Counted from the first letter of the stretch, positions 1 through 6,271 are shown. The stretch is DNA of 8,907 nt from Weeksellaceae bacterium (GCA_028698395.1 JAQVDG010000061.1:1-8907), one strand, 5' to 3'. Notes: generated by a model not told the origin, from the letters alone. A program made the numbers and translations.

Positions 1-951
1 CGACATTCCCAAATGCGTAGCCGTTTTGAAATAGTCCAAAATTTCACGCCATTTGCTGTCTTCTTTTGCACTTCCTCTGTGGCACTCGTCCACTACAATC
101 AAATCAAAAAAGTCGGGCGAAAATTGTTTGTAAGCATCATCGCTTTTGCTGTCGCTCAAACCTTGATACAATGCCAAATATACGTTATAAGCCGTGTCAA
201 TTTGTTTGTGTTTGATAACGGTCATTGCATCTTTGAAGTGGCGAAAATCTCCACGAGCCGTTTGGTCAATCAATGCGGTTCGGTCTGCCAAAAACAAAAT
301 GCGTTTTTTCGCTCCGCTTTTCCAAAGTCGGTAAATGATTTGAAAAGCCGTGTAGGTTTTTCCTGTTCCTGTTGCCATTACAAGCAAAATTCTGTCTTGC
401 TTTTTTGCAACGGCTTCAATGGTTCTGTTGATGGCAATTTGTTGGTAATAGCGTGGCGAACGACCCGAACCGTCAGAAAAATAATCGGAAGAAACTACGT
501 TTTCCACTTCTTGTTCTTCAATGCCTTTGTATTGTTTGTATTTTGCCCAAAGTGTTTCAGGGCTTGGAAATTCGTCTAATGAAATTTCAGTTTCTAATTG
601 TCCGTTTGCAGTTTTGTCGTGAAAATAAAAACCGTCTCCGTTGCTACTGAAAACGAAAGGAATGTCGAGTGTGTTTGCGTAACCTAATGCTTGTTGAATA
701 CCTGCTTTTACAGTGTGATTGTTGTCTTTGGCTTCAATGATAGCAATAGGAAAATTGCGTTTGTAGTACAGAATGTAGTCGGCAAATTTGCGTTTTCCTC
801 TTGCTGTCAGTTTCCCTTTAACAAATATGCGACCGTCAGTAAAAAATACTTGTCGTCCAATTTGTGTTTGTTCGTCCCAACCTGCTTTGAGTACGGCAGG
901 CGTAATAAATTTTTCGTTGATGTCCGCCTCCGAAAGGTCTTTTTTGTTCAT
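1..951 (-). CDS. hsdR: Type I restriction endonuclease R subunit (HsdR), N-terminal part, cut by left edge
   Basis: This is the motor and nuclease subunit of a type I restriction system, which translocates DNA using ATP and cleaves unmodified DNA together with HsdM and HsdS. The reading frame starts at ATG 951-949, four codons after an in-frame TAA, and stays open to base 1 (317 residues visible; whole proteins are usually about 800 or more). Residues 1-130 are the nuclease domain: Asp58, then Glu73-Ala-Lys75 fit the PD-(D/E)xK centre, and Gln87-xxx-Tyr91 fits the QxxxY motif of HsdR nucleases. The SF2 helicase part follows: Walker A ATGTGKT at 193-199, motif Ia near 218-230, and a DECH box at 288-291. 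The frame ends at LGMS, where motif III (SAT) would begin. It appears to be the first gene of its transcription unit, so hsdM and hsdS, if present, should lie beyond the left edge. The family is secure; whether the gene is intact cannot be seen. Confidence 0.93.
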   Translation of the reverse strand, partial: MNKKDLSEADINEKFITPAVLKAGWDEQTQIGRQVFFTDGRIFVKGKLTARGKRKFADYILYYKRNFPIAIIEAKDNNHTVKAGIQQALGYANTLDIPFVFSSNGDGFYFHDKTANGQLETEISLDEFPSPETLWAKYKQYKGIEEQEVENVVSSDYFSDGSGRSPRYYQQIAINRTIEAVAKKQDRILLVMATGTGKTYTAFQIIYRLWKSGAKKRILFLADRTALIDQTARGDFRHFKDAMTVIKHKQIDTAYNVYLALYQGLSDSKSDDAYKQFSPDFFDLIVVDECHRGSAKEDSKWREILDYFKTATHLGMS

Positions 952-967
952 ACCGTCTCGTTTTTAT

Positions 968-989
968 GCTACGGTTGTCATACCATAGC
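968..989 (-). repeat. Imperfect inverted repeat in the hsdR leader
   Basis: A 22-base imperfect dyad has arms GCTACGG and CCATAGC (one mismatched pair) around an 8-base centre. It lies between the predicted -7 element and the hsdR start codon. It could be an operator or a leader hairpin controlling the nuclease subunit, but dyads this short also arise by chance. A five-codon ORF (Met-Thr-Thr-Val-Ala-stop) also starts in this leader. Confidence 0.3.
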
Positions 990-999
990 CTATAACACA

Positions 1000-1029
1000 C
1001 AAATATACACATGTTTTCCTACTATCAAA
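1000..1029 (-). promoter_or_regulatory. Bacteroidota-type promoter for hsdR
   Basis: On the minus strand a -33-like TTTG (1029-1026) is followed after 18 bases by TATATTTG (1007-1000), a full match to the TAnnTTTG -7 element of Bacteroidota. Transcription would start near 994, leaving a leader of roughly 40 bases before the ATG at 951. This separates hsdR from the nor operon upstream on the same strand. Confidence 0.7.
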
Positions 1030-1140
1030 ATTAATGCAAACCTATTCAAATGAAGGTAATGGCATAATAATTAGCTACTTACATAATTTTCTATTTGCAA
1101 CTATTTAATACTTTTCCAAAACTCAGATTATTAAAAAACA

Positions 1141-3054
1141 TTAATTGACTTTTCCAACTCGTGCTTTCCAGCGTTCCGGACCATCTTCAATAATCTCCCA
1201 AATAAATCCGGGACCGAGCGTATCATAGAGCAAAAGTCTTTGCTGTTTAAGGTCTTCGTGAGATACAACTTCAAATGCCTGTCCATGACGAATGCTATTA
1301 AATGCACTCAAGACCAATTTATCGGCTTCTGCTTCAGAATGTCCGTTCAAATCAACTACGAGAACATTTTCATTTTCAGAATTAGCAATCAGTTGAAGCA
1401 TATCTTGACGGGCTTCAAACGAAGCTAAGAATCTGGCAGCAAACAAAATGGTAATCAGAATCAAACCACCATACCCGATAAGGGCCAAAATATTAGGGAT
1501 TGTTGGATCGCCTTCGCGAACACTATTCATTCCGAAAGCAAATAAGCCTAAGGTAATGATAAAGCCCATAACCCATAGACTCAAGAACCAGGTTCCAAAT
1601 TCAAAGCGGCTCATGCCCTTTCTCCATCTGGAAAATTTATCGAGATTAATAAGACGATTGTTCATACCGTGTATTTCTTTATCGCTCAACGCCCTTCTTT
1701 GAAGTGTCATCAGGTCATAGACAACTAGAATGGCACCCAGCGTAAACACAAATGCAAATAATCCAAGGAATACCCGAGCTTCAGCCATTGCAGGACGAAC
1801 ATGATGTCCCCACCAATCTAGCCCCAAGACTCTGTAAACATAAATCTGTTTAGTCCCACCGTAAGAGAAACTGGCTACAATTCCCGAAATTCCTATAAAT
1901 AGCATCCAAAACGAAAGTTTTGAAAGCTTGTCGTTAAATCTCTCAATATGTTTAATCTGGCGTACGGCTTCATAAGCAGCACCCAAAACCAAAAATCCAA
2001 AAGCACCAAACAATGCCATGTGACCGTGTGATCCTGTAATCCATGTACCGTGTTCCCAAATATTAACGTAAGCAAGGGTCATGGTAAAACCAAGAATACC
2101 TGCACCTACGGATTCAAACAAAGCAGAACCGAATATAAAATAGAAAGCCACTTTGTTTTTAATTGGTTTCAAACCATGTTTTTCATCAAGATAAACGTGC
2201 CACAAACAGAAAATCAACGGTAAGGGCTCCAATGCACTGAACAAAGAACCCCAAAATTGCCAGAAAGCAGGTGTTCCAATCCAGAAATAGTGGTGTGAGT
2301 TTCCGATTAAACCACTCAAAATCACAAGGCTTACACCCCAGAATACTGCAAATCCAACTTCTCCCTCATCTGCACCAAAGAATTTATATAAAAGGAAACC
2401 AATAATGGTAATATGAAGGATTTCCCAAACTGCTTCCACCCAATAGTGAACCACATACCAGCGGAAATATTCCTGCAAATCCAAGTTTTCTGAACCTAAA
2501 AGAGCAAAAACCCATACACTCGCAAGACCAACAACTCCCACTGCAAGTCCCCAATGCATTTCATTCCATGTTTTTACTTTTTTGGGGAACATTGAAAGTG
2601 TCAGATAGGCAAAAATTGAAAATCCTATTAATAACAGGAATCCGGTAATACGGCCTCCTTCAAGGAATTCTTTTCCTTGTTGCAACATTGGTACATTACC
2701 AATCCACCAGTTGGTTCCGGTATGAGCCAAAGGAAGCGTTACAATCGTCCAGGCAACAATTACCCAAAGGGCAGCCAGTAGAAATTTTGCCAGCCATGCC
2801 GGACGAATTTCTCTGTTTCCGAGCACCGGGCCTATAAATAATACCGTTCCTATAAATCCTGTTACAATCCAGACAACCGCAAGGTTCAGGTGGAAGGCTC
2901 TGGCTACATTAAAATTCAGTTTTCCCTGTAAAATAGTAGGGTCAAGGTGTATGATCGCCAGTAAAAGCCCAAACAATACCTGAAGTACAAAAAACACCAG
3001 CATACTCATGAAAAATCCGTATGCTAACTTTTGAGAATTATATTTGATTGTCAT
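1141..3054 (-). CDS. norB: Nitric oxide reductase catalytic subunit NorB, with extra C-terminal helices and DUF2249-like domain
   Basis: This is a haem-copper oxidase superfamily subunit that reduces two NO to N2O in the cytoplasmic membrane. All metal ligands expected of cNOR are visible: His55 and His345 for low-spin haem b, His343 for haem b3, and His203, His254, His255 with Glu207 for FeB. Glu211 and Glu276 match the acidic residues typical of NorB. About twelve membrane helices fill residues 12-448. Bacterial NorB normally ends near 460 residues; this one has 637. The extra part holds two more hydrophobic helices (about 486-508 and 520-545) and a soluble domain (about 563-635). That domain contains VVDLNG and, near its end, GFIWEIIEDGPERWKARVGK, which resembles DUF2249 (TusA-like fold). 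With 14 helices and a cytoplasmic N-terminus, this domain would be cytoplasmic. It has no TusA-type active-site Cys. The gene starts 6 bases after norC, in one operon. The NorB call is firm; the domain call is by pattern only. Confidence 0.93.
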   Translation of the reverse strand: MTIKYNSQKLAYGFFMSMLVFFVLQVLFGLLLAIIHLDPTILQGKLNFNVARAFHLNLAVVWIVTGFIGTVLFIGPVLGNREIRPAWLAKFLLAALWVIVAWTIVTLPLAHTGTNWWIGNVPMLQQGKEFLEGGRITGFLLLIGFSIFAYLTLSMFPKKVKTWNEMHWGLAVGVVGLASVWVFALLGSENLDLQEYFRWYVVHYWVEAVWEILHITIIGFLLYKFFGADEGEVGFAVFWGVSLVILSGLIGNSHHYFWIGTPAFWQFWGSLFSALEPLPLIFCLWHVYLDEKHGLKPIKNKVAFYFIFGSALFESVGAGILGFTMTLAYVNIWEHGTWITGSHGHMALFGAFGFLVLGAAYEAVRQIKHIERFNDKLSKLSFWMLFIGISGIVASFSYGGTKQIYVYRVLGLDWWGHHVRPAMAEARVFLGLFAFVFTLGAILVVYDLMTLQRRALSDKEIHGMNNRLINLDKFSRWRKGMSRFEFGTWFLSLWVMGFIITLGLFAFGMNSVREGDPTIPNILALIGYGGLILITILFAARFLASFEARQDMLQLIANSENENVLVVDLNGHSEAEADKLVLSAFNSIRHGQAFEVVSHEDLKQQRLLLYDTLGPGFIWEIIEDGPERWKARVGKVN

Positions 3055-3060
3055 ATTGAT

Positions 3061-4023
3061 TTACTTTAAAGATTTAATGTATTCGATGATGGCATCTATT
3101 TGTTCATCAGTAATCGCATCCTGATAAGAAGGCATCAGATTGGGTAAAAACCCGTCAACAATTTGAGAATTGGGATCAAGAATGGATACTTTCAGGTATT
3201 CTTCATCCGCCTTCACAGATTCTCCGCCTACCAATTTAACATTATGGTCAAACATTGACTTCCAACTCGGGCCTATTTTAACCGAGCCGTCTGTTGAATG
3301 GCAAGCCATACAACCAAGATCGTTTGCTTCTTTTTCACCCACAGATGCAAGGCTTCCTGTCCCATCATCGCTACTGCTACCGCCTGTGACTGCAGCCATC
3401 GGTACAGAAAGCCCACTTTTGGCTTCCAAATGTCTTTTTTCAGCTTCAATAACAGCAGGTCTTGCCAAGATTTCTGGCGGCCATCCGGCTGTATTAATTT
3501 TGGAAGTGTATTTCAAAAAGGCAATCAAACCATTGATTTGATCTTTTGAAAACTGAAGATTCGGCATTAACGCATCTTTACCACCTCTTTCCTCAATTCG
3601 GGTTTTGGCTTGAGGAAATTTAGCATAGTAATCGTCCATATTTTTAACGTCTTCAATCTCTCCAGCCTTAATTAACTCATTCAATTGAATTTTCACAATG
3701 GCTTCTGTTGGATAAGCACCTGGAGAACCAAGATAAGCAAGCAGATATGCAGGTCCCGAAGTTTCATAGATTTTGGTTAAATCAGGCGCAAAATAAGCTC
3801 CATTTCCAACTATAGTATGACAATCCATACAGTTATAATCCTGAAAAACCTGCTTTCCATAAAGGCCGTTCTGACCAGAAAAAATAGTTTCTTTGGCATG
3901 AGGTCTGATACGATCCCCGGAGTCAACAAAAGACATTACTCCAAGGACAGTCCATATTACCACCATTACACCTATAATCATAATGGCGATATTTCGCTGT
4001 TTTTGTTCCTTCGGATTAACCAT
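3061..4023 (-). CDS. norC: NorC-like membrane cytochrome c with two haem c domains
   Basis: This is the membrane-anchored cytochrome c partner of NorB, passing electrons from donors outside the cytoplasmic membrane to the catalytic subunit. One N-terminal helix (about 11-33) anchors it. The first domain has CMDCH at 65-69, a following GNGAYFAPDL segment typical of NorC, and a likely axial Met153 in LMPN. Ordinary NorC ends about here, at roughly 150 residues. This protein has 320. A low-complexity linker rich in Gly, Ser and Asp (about 213-224) leads to a second cytochrome c domain with CMACH at 238-242, GPSWK at 251-255 and likely axial Met297 in LMPSY. This domain resembles the cytochrome c domain at the end of caa3-type oxidase subunit II. 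The start overlaps the upstream small gene by 8 bases and the stop is 6 bases before norB, indicating translational coupling. Dihaem binding is inferred from the motifs. Confidence 0.9.
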   Translation of the reverse strand: MVNPKEQKQRNIAIMIIGVMVVIWTVLGVMSFVDSGDRIRPHAKETIFSGQNGLYGKQVFQDYNCMDCHTIVGNGAYFAPDLTKIYETSGPAYLLAYLGSPGAYPTEAIVKIQLNELIKAGEIEDVKNMDDYYAKFPQAKTRIEERGGKDALMPNLQFSKDQINGLIAFLKYTSKINTAGWPPEILARPAVIEAEKRHLEAKSGLSVPMAAVTGGSSSDDGTGSLASVGEKEANDLGCMACHSTDGSVKIGPSWKSMFDHNVKLVGGESVKADEEYLKVSILDPNSQIVDGFLPNLMPSYQDAITDEQIDAIIEYIKSLK

Positions 4024-4267
4024 TGCAACCTTCTATATGATGTCTTTCATGACTCATTAACATAATAATGGCTCTCAGAAAAGCCCACATCGTATAAAAT
4101 GCCAATACAATTCCGATGAGATAATGTATCCACCAAGCTTCAAGGTTATCCCCAAAAAAAGTATTTCCAAAATCCCAAGGAGTTGAGATCAAAACAAAAA
4201 AAACAGTGAACAGCGTTGATATCACTATTAGCTGTTCTTTGTACGTAACAATATTATTCCCACACAT
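4016..4267 (-). CDS. Small two-helix membrane protein, first gene of the nor operon, function unknown
   Basis: I do not recognise this 83-residue protein. It has two hydrophobic segments, about residues 11-29 and 46-71, joined by a short loop rich in aromatics and Asp/Gly. A polar tail after the second helix contains SHERHH and a Cys, which might bind a metal or haem, though nothing proves this. I chose the ATG at 4267-4265; the same frame can extend nine codons upstream to a GTG at 4294, but that stretch is low-complexity AT-rich sequence. Its end overlaps the norC start by 8 bases, so it is almost certainly co-transcribed and co-translated with norC and norB. By position it is likely an accessory or assembly subunit of the NO reductase. 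It does not resemble NorD, NorQ, NorE or NorF closely enough to name. Confidence 0.72.
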   Translation of the reverse strand: MCGNNIVTYKEQLIVISTLFTVFFVLISTPWDFGNTFFGDNLEAWWIHYLIGIVLAFYTMWAFLRAIIMLMSHERHHIEGCNG

Positions 4268-4404
4268 ATTAATAAAATTTAGTTTTTTTCTCACAAAAAA
4301 TCTGTTGTATTCATTTGAGTTTAGAACAATTAAATAAAAACAGAAGTTATTTTATCCCCAATGTCATCTTATCTTAATAATCAACGACTTAGTAAATAGT
4401 TTAA

Positions 4405-4412
4405 CAAATATA
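4405..4412 (-). promoter_or_regulatory. Candidate -7 promoter element of the nor operon
   Basis: The minus strand reads TATATTTG, a full TAnnTTTG match. A clear TTTG at -33 is not present; only T-rich sequence lies at the right distance, which would fit a promoter needing an activator. Transcription would start near 4398, giving a leader of about 130 bases before the ATG at 4267. No convincing FNR/DNR-type (TTGAT-N4-ATCAA) or NsrR site was found by eye. Confidence 0.45.
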
Positions 4413-4543
4413 AAAATATTTTTCAATAAAACACTAATGTGTCCTTTATTTTAAAGCAAATTTTTTTAGTTAAAATAATTAGAATAGTGCTATTACCTGA
4501 TTTTTAACATGTTTTAGTTTAATTAAATTTAGAAATTTGATTG

Positions 4544-4560
4544 CGTGGATTTGTAATCCG
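4544..4560. repeat. REP-like palindrome, GGATT-TGT-AATCC
   Basis: A perfect 5-base arm palindrome (4547-4551 and 4555-4559) has a 3-base centre and sits in a locally GC-richer patch within AT-rich DNA. The same core, with centre GCA, recurs at 8043-8057. GGATT-spacer-AATCC units are, to my recollection, common dispersed repeats in Bacteroidota intergenic DNA; no copy number can be judged from this window. Confidence 0.5.
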
Positions 4561-4720
4561 GGTGTGTTATTACTTTTTTTAATTTTATAAAACATAAAAT
4601 TTTAGGAGTATTATTAATAATTTCTTACTTTTATTGTAACTTACTCTCATTTCAACTACTCTAATGTATTAGATTTCAAAAATGAATTGTGAAAGAAAGT
4701 AAATTAATTGAAGGGGTTTT

Positions 4721-4783
4721 ATGAAAGAAGAAGATGTAATCCCGTTTTATATAAAACAGGAAAATCTTATAATTATAGTATGA
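4721..4783 (+). CDS. Doubtful 20-residue leader ORF upstream of the flavoprotein gene
   Basis: The frame runs ATG 4721 to TGA 4781-4783 and encodes a 20-residue peptide starting MKEED and ending IIIV. It is the only start in this region preceded by a purine-rich GAAGGGG, 4 bases upstream, which resembles a Shine-Dalgarno sequence and is unusual for this organism. Its centre overlaps the 20-base palindrome at 4741-4760. The strength of this palindrome suggests the region may act as DNA or RNA structure rather than as coding sequence. No function is proposed. Confidence 0.2.
   Translation: MKEEDVIPFYIKQENLIIIV
4741..4760. promoter_or_regulatory. 20-base near-perfect palindrome, candidate operator or leader hairpin
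   Basis: The segment CCCGTTTTATATAAAACAGG is self-complementary except for one C/A pair (4743/4758). It lies 45 bases before the ATG of the flavoprotein gene. Its length and symmetry fit the binding site of a dimeric regulator, or an RNA hairpin in the leader. It does not match FNR or NsrR sites as I know them. Confidence 0.4.
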
Positions 4784-4805
4784 AAAATGTTTAAAAATTA
4801 GAATT

Positions 4806-5474
4806 ATGTCAGAAATAGTAAAAATAGTAGAAAAAGAAAATTTAACGTATGACGTTTTAAGAATCAAAGCTGAAAAACCACAAAATTATAATTATAGACC
4901 GGGTCAAGCAGTTGATATTTCTCTTAATAAATCAGGATGGGAAGAAACAATGAGTTGTTTTACATTTACTTCTCTACCAAAAGATAACTATATAGAGTTC
5001 GTAATTAAAGTTTATCCTTCAAGAAATAGATTGACCAATGAATTGCAATCTGCTAAAACCGGAGATGAAATAATTGTACAAGAACCTTTTGGCTCGATTC
5101 AATATAAGGGAGACGGGATTTTTATCGCTGGGGGAGCAGGAATCACACCGTTTATTCCAATTTTAAGACAATTAAAAGAAGCAGGCAATCTGAATGACAA
5201 TAAGCTGCTTTTTGCCAATAAAACAAGAGAAGATATTATCTTAGAAGCTTATTTTGATACTTTATTAGGCGATAACTTCGTCAATGTTTTATCAGAAGAA
5301 ACTGTTGATGGCTATAAAAATGGTTATATTACAGAAGACATTATAAAAGAAATGAGCGACGCAAATAATAAATACTATTATTTATGCGGACCAGAACCAA
5401 TGATGGCAGCTGTAGAAGAGCAATTGGCACACCTTGGAATTGCAAAGGAATATATTGTAAAAGAAGAGTTTTAG
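4806..5474 (+). CDS. Ferredoxin/flavodoxin reductase-like FAD-NAD(P)H oxidoreductase
   Basis: This is a 222-residue stand-alone flavoprotein of the ferredoxin-NADP+ reductase superfamily, expected to move electrons between NAD(P)H and a small carrier protein in the cytoplasm. The FAD domain covers about 1-100, with RPGQ at 31-34, CFTFTS at 51-56 and EPFGSI at 93-98. The NAD(P)H domain follows, with GGAGITPF at 109-116 and YLCGPEPMM at 192-200. No iron-sulfur, globin or haem domain is attached, so it is not a flavohaemoglobin. Relatives normally have Arg-Pro just before the FTFTS motif, where the Arg contacts the FAD phosphates; here these residues are Ser50-Cys51, which is unusual. The gene is divergent from the nor operon, has no partner gene, and ends about 45 bases before an intrinsic terminator. 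A link to NO metabolism rests on position only. Physiological partner unknown. Confidence 0.87.
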   Translation: MSEIVKIVEKENLTYDVLRIKAEKPQNYNYRPGQAVDISLNKSGWEETMSCFTFTSLPKDNYIEFVIKVYPSRNRLTNELQSAKTGDEIIVQEPFGSIQYKGDGIFIAGGAGITPFIPILRQLKEAGNLNDNKLLFANKTREDIILEAYFDTLLGDNFVNVLSEETVDGYKNGYITEDIIKEMSDANNKYYYLCGPEPMMAAVEEQLAHLGIAKEYIVKEEF

Positions 5475-5518
5475 TTAAACAATAATCAACTTAACTCAAT
5501 CACTTTTATAATTCAGAT

Positions 5519-5549
5519 AAGGGGCGATGAAAATTGCCTTTTGTTTTTA
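5519..5549 (+). terminator. Intrinsic terminator after the flavoprotein gene
   Basis: The stem GGCGAT (5523-5528) pairs with ATTGCC (5533-5538) with one G-U pair around a GAAA tetraloop. The base extends by wobble and A-T pairs, and the stem is followed by TTTTGTTTTT. The hairpin begins about 45 bases after the stop at 5472-5474. Confidence 0.75.
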
Positions 5550-5584
5550 CACAGTTCATGCTAACAGCCGTTGTTCTTTTATCA

Positions 5585-6147
5585 TCAGTCGTCCAGCTCA
5601 TACTTTTCTGTATAATTTTCCTTTGCTTTAAAGTGTCCTGTCTTTTTGTCGTAAAGAAACACAAATTCTATTGGCATTTTTTTGAATGGGTTGTCAACTG
5701 AATAAGTGATAGCCTTTCCATTTATTGTTTCGCCGTCAAACCAGTCGCCATTTTTTGTTTGTCCTTGAATAAAAACAATTTTCCCATAAATGAAATATCG
5801 TTATAACCGTCATTGTTAAAGTCTTTTATTTTTAAAACCAATTCGTAGGGTTCGTAAATTTTATTGTCTTCGTGAGCATCGTAAGTCTTAATATCACTTT
5901 CATAAACATTTTCCAATCTGTTTTCCGAGATTTTATAGATTTCGTGTCCGCCATTTCCTTTTGTAGTTGCAGTTACTGTCATAAGAAAAGGATTTTGATT
6001 TGGAAAAATTGTAACAAAGTCAAATCGTTGTCCAGATCCCAACTCTACCAAATTATCATTTGATGTCAATAATAATTGATATTTCCAAGGATAAAAAGCC
6101 ATAGAACCATTACCAAAGTCAAACATGAACAGTCCTGTGTCCTGATT
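5585..6147 (-). pseudogene. 5'-truncated, frameshifted gene of unknown function
   Basis: Two frames on this strand join into one protein-like sequence. The upstream frame (6147 to about 5788) contains SMAFYPWKYQ, a Gly-rich turn and KDFNNDGYNDISF, a calcium-loop-like Asp-rich repeat reminiscent of FG-GAP/VCBS-type units. It would stop at 5722-5724 after about 24 out-of-frame residues. From 5785 another frame continues sensibly (GKIVFIQGQ, NGDWFDGE, then KYELDD) to TGA 5587-5585. One missing base in the TTTATGGG context near 5786-5788 explains the shift. At the 5' end the frame runs back from ATG 6126 through codons that read as coding (DTGLF) to a TAG at 6150-6148, at the edge of the tRNA terminator. 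No credible start or signal peptide is seen, so the beginning is probably lost. A start at ATG 6126 giving a short protein is the alternative. A sequencing error could also cause the frameshift, but not the missing start. Confidence 0.72.
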
Positions 6148-6150
6148 CTA

Positions 6151-6190
6151 AAAAAAACCGTTTCATTTTATAAACGAAACGGTTTTTTAA
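6151..6190 (-). terminator. Terminator of the tRNA-Val gene, symmetric
   Basis: A 13-bp perfect stem (6152-6164 with 6176-6188) surrounds an 11-base loop. The arms end in A and T runs, so the hairpin gives a U-tract on either strand. It starts about 7 bases after the 3' end of the tRNA and should end its transcript. It would also stop plus-strand transcription arriving from the left. Confidence 0.88.
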
Positions 6191-6196
6191 ATTTTG

Positions 6197-6271
6197 TGGG
6201 AGCAGAGGGATTCGAACCCCCGACCCTCTGCTTGTAAGGCAGATGCTCTGAACCAACTGAGCTATGCTCCC
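6197..6271 (-). tRNA. tRNA-Val, anticodon UAC
   Basis: The minus strand folds as a full 75-base cloverleaf. The acceptor arms GGGAGCA and TGCTCCC are followed by discriminator A. There is a standard D-arm (GCTCAGTTGGTTCAGAGC), an anticodon stem TCTGC/GCAGA with loop CTTACAA (anticodon TAC), and a T-arm with GGTTCGAATCC. CCA is not encoded; the bases after the discriminator are CAA, so CCA must be added enzymatically. It has its own promoter upstream and terminator downstream, so it is a single-gene unit. Confidence 0.97.

Larger units (their letters stand above)
4268..4805. other. AT-rich divergent intergenic region between the nor operon and the flavoprotein gene
   Basis: This stretch of about 540 bases has no convincing protein gene apart from a doubtful 20-codon ORF. 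It holds the candidate nor promoter, a REP-like palindrome (4547-4559) and several dyads: AATAG-TG-CTATT at 4483-4494, an AT-only 12-base palindrome at 4610-4621, GTAA-C-TTAC at 4636-4644, and the strongest at 4741-4760. In DNA this AT-rich the shorter dyads may be chance. Control of both divergent units probably lies here. Confidence 0.6.

Noticed and set aside
13..1053. Plus-strand open frames of 188, 65, 120 and 66 codons at the left end
   Set aside because: They lie opposite the HsdR reading frame, which shows clear nuclease and helicase motifs. Their translations are Cys/Phe-rich text with no family pattern, or run into the hsdR promoter.
3170..3549. Plus-strand frames of 123 and 83 codons opposite norC
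   Set aside because: They are antisense shadows of the cytochrome gene, whose frame contains both haem motifs.
4265..4294. GTG start at 4294 for the small membrane protein
   Set aside because: The nine added residues come from low-complexity AT-rich sequence, and an ATG at 4267 gives a compact two-helix protein.
4676..4867. 63-codon minus-strand frame upstream of the flavoprotein
   Set aside because: It is rich in Phe, Ile and Lys as expected from AT-rich DNA, overlaps the start of a real gene, and has no family features.
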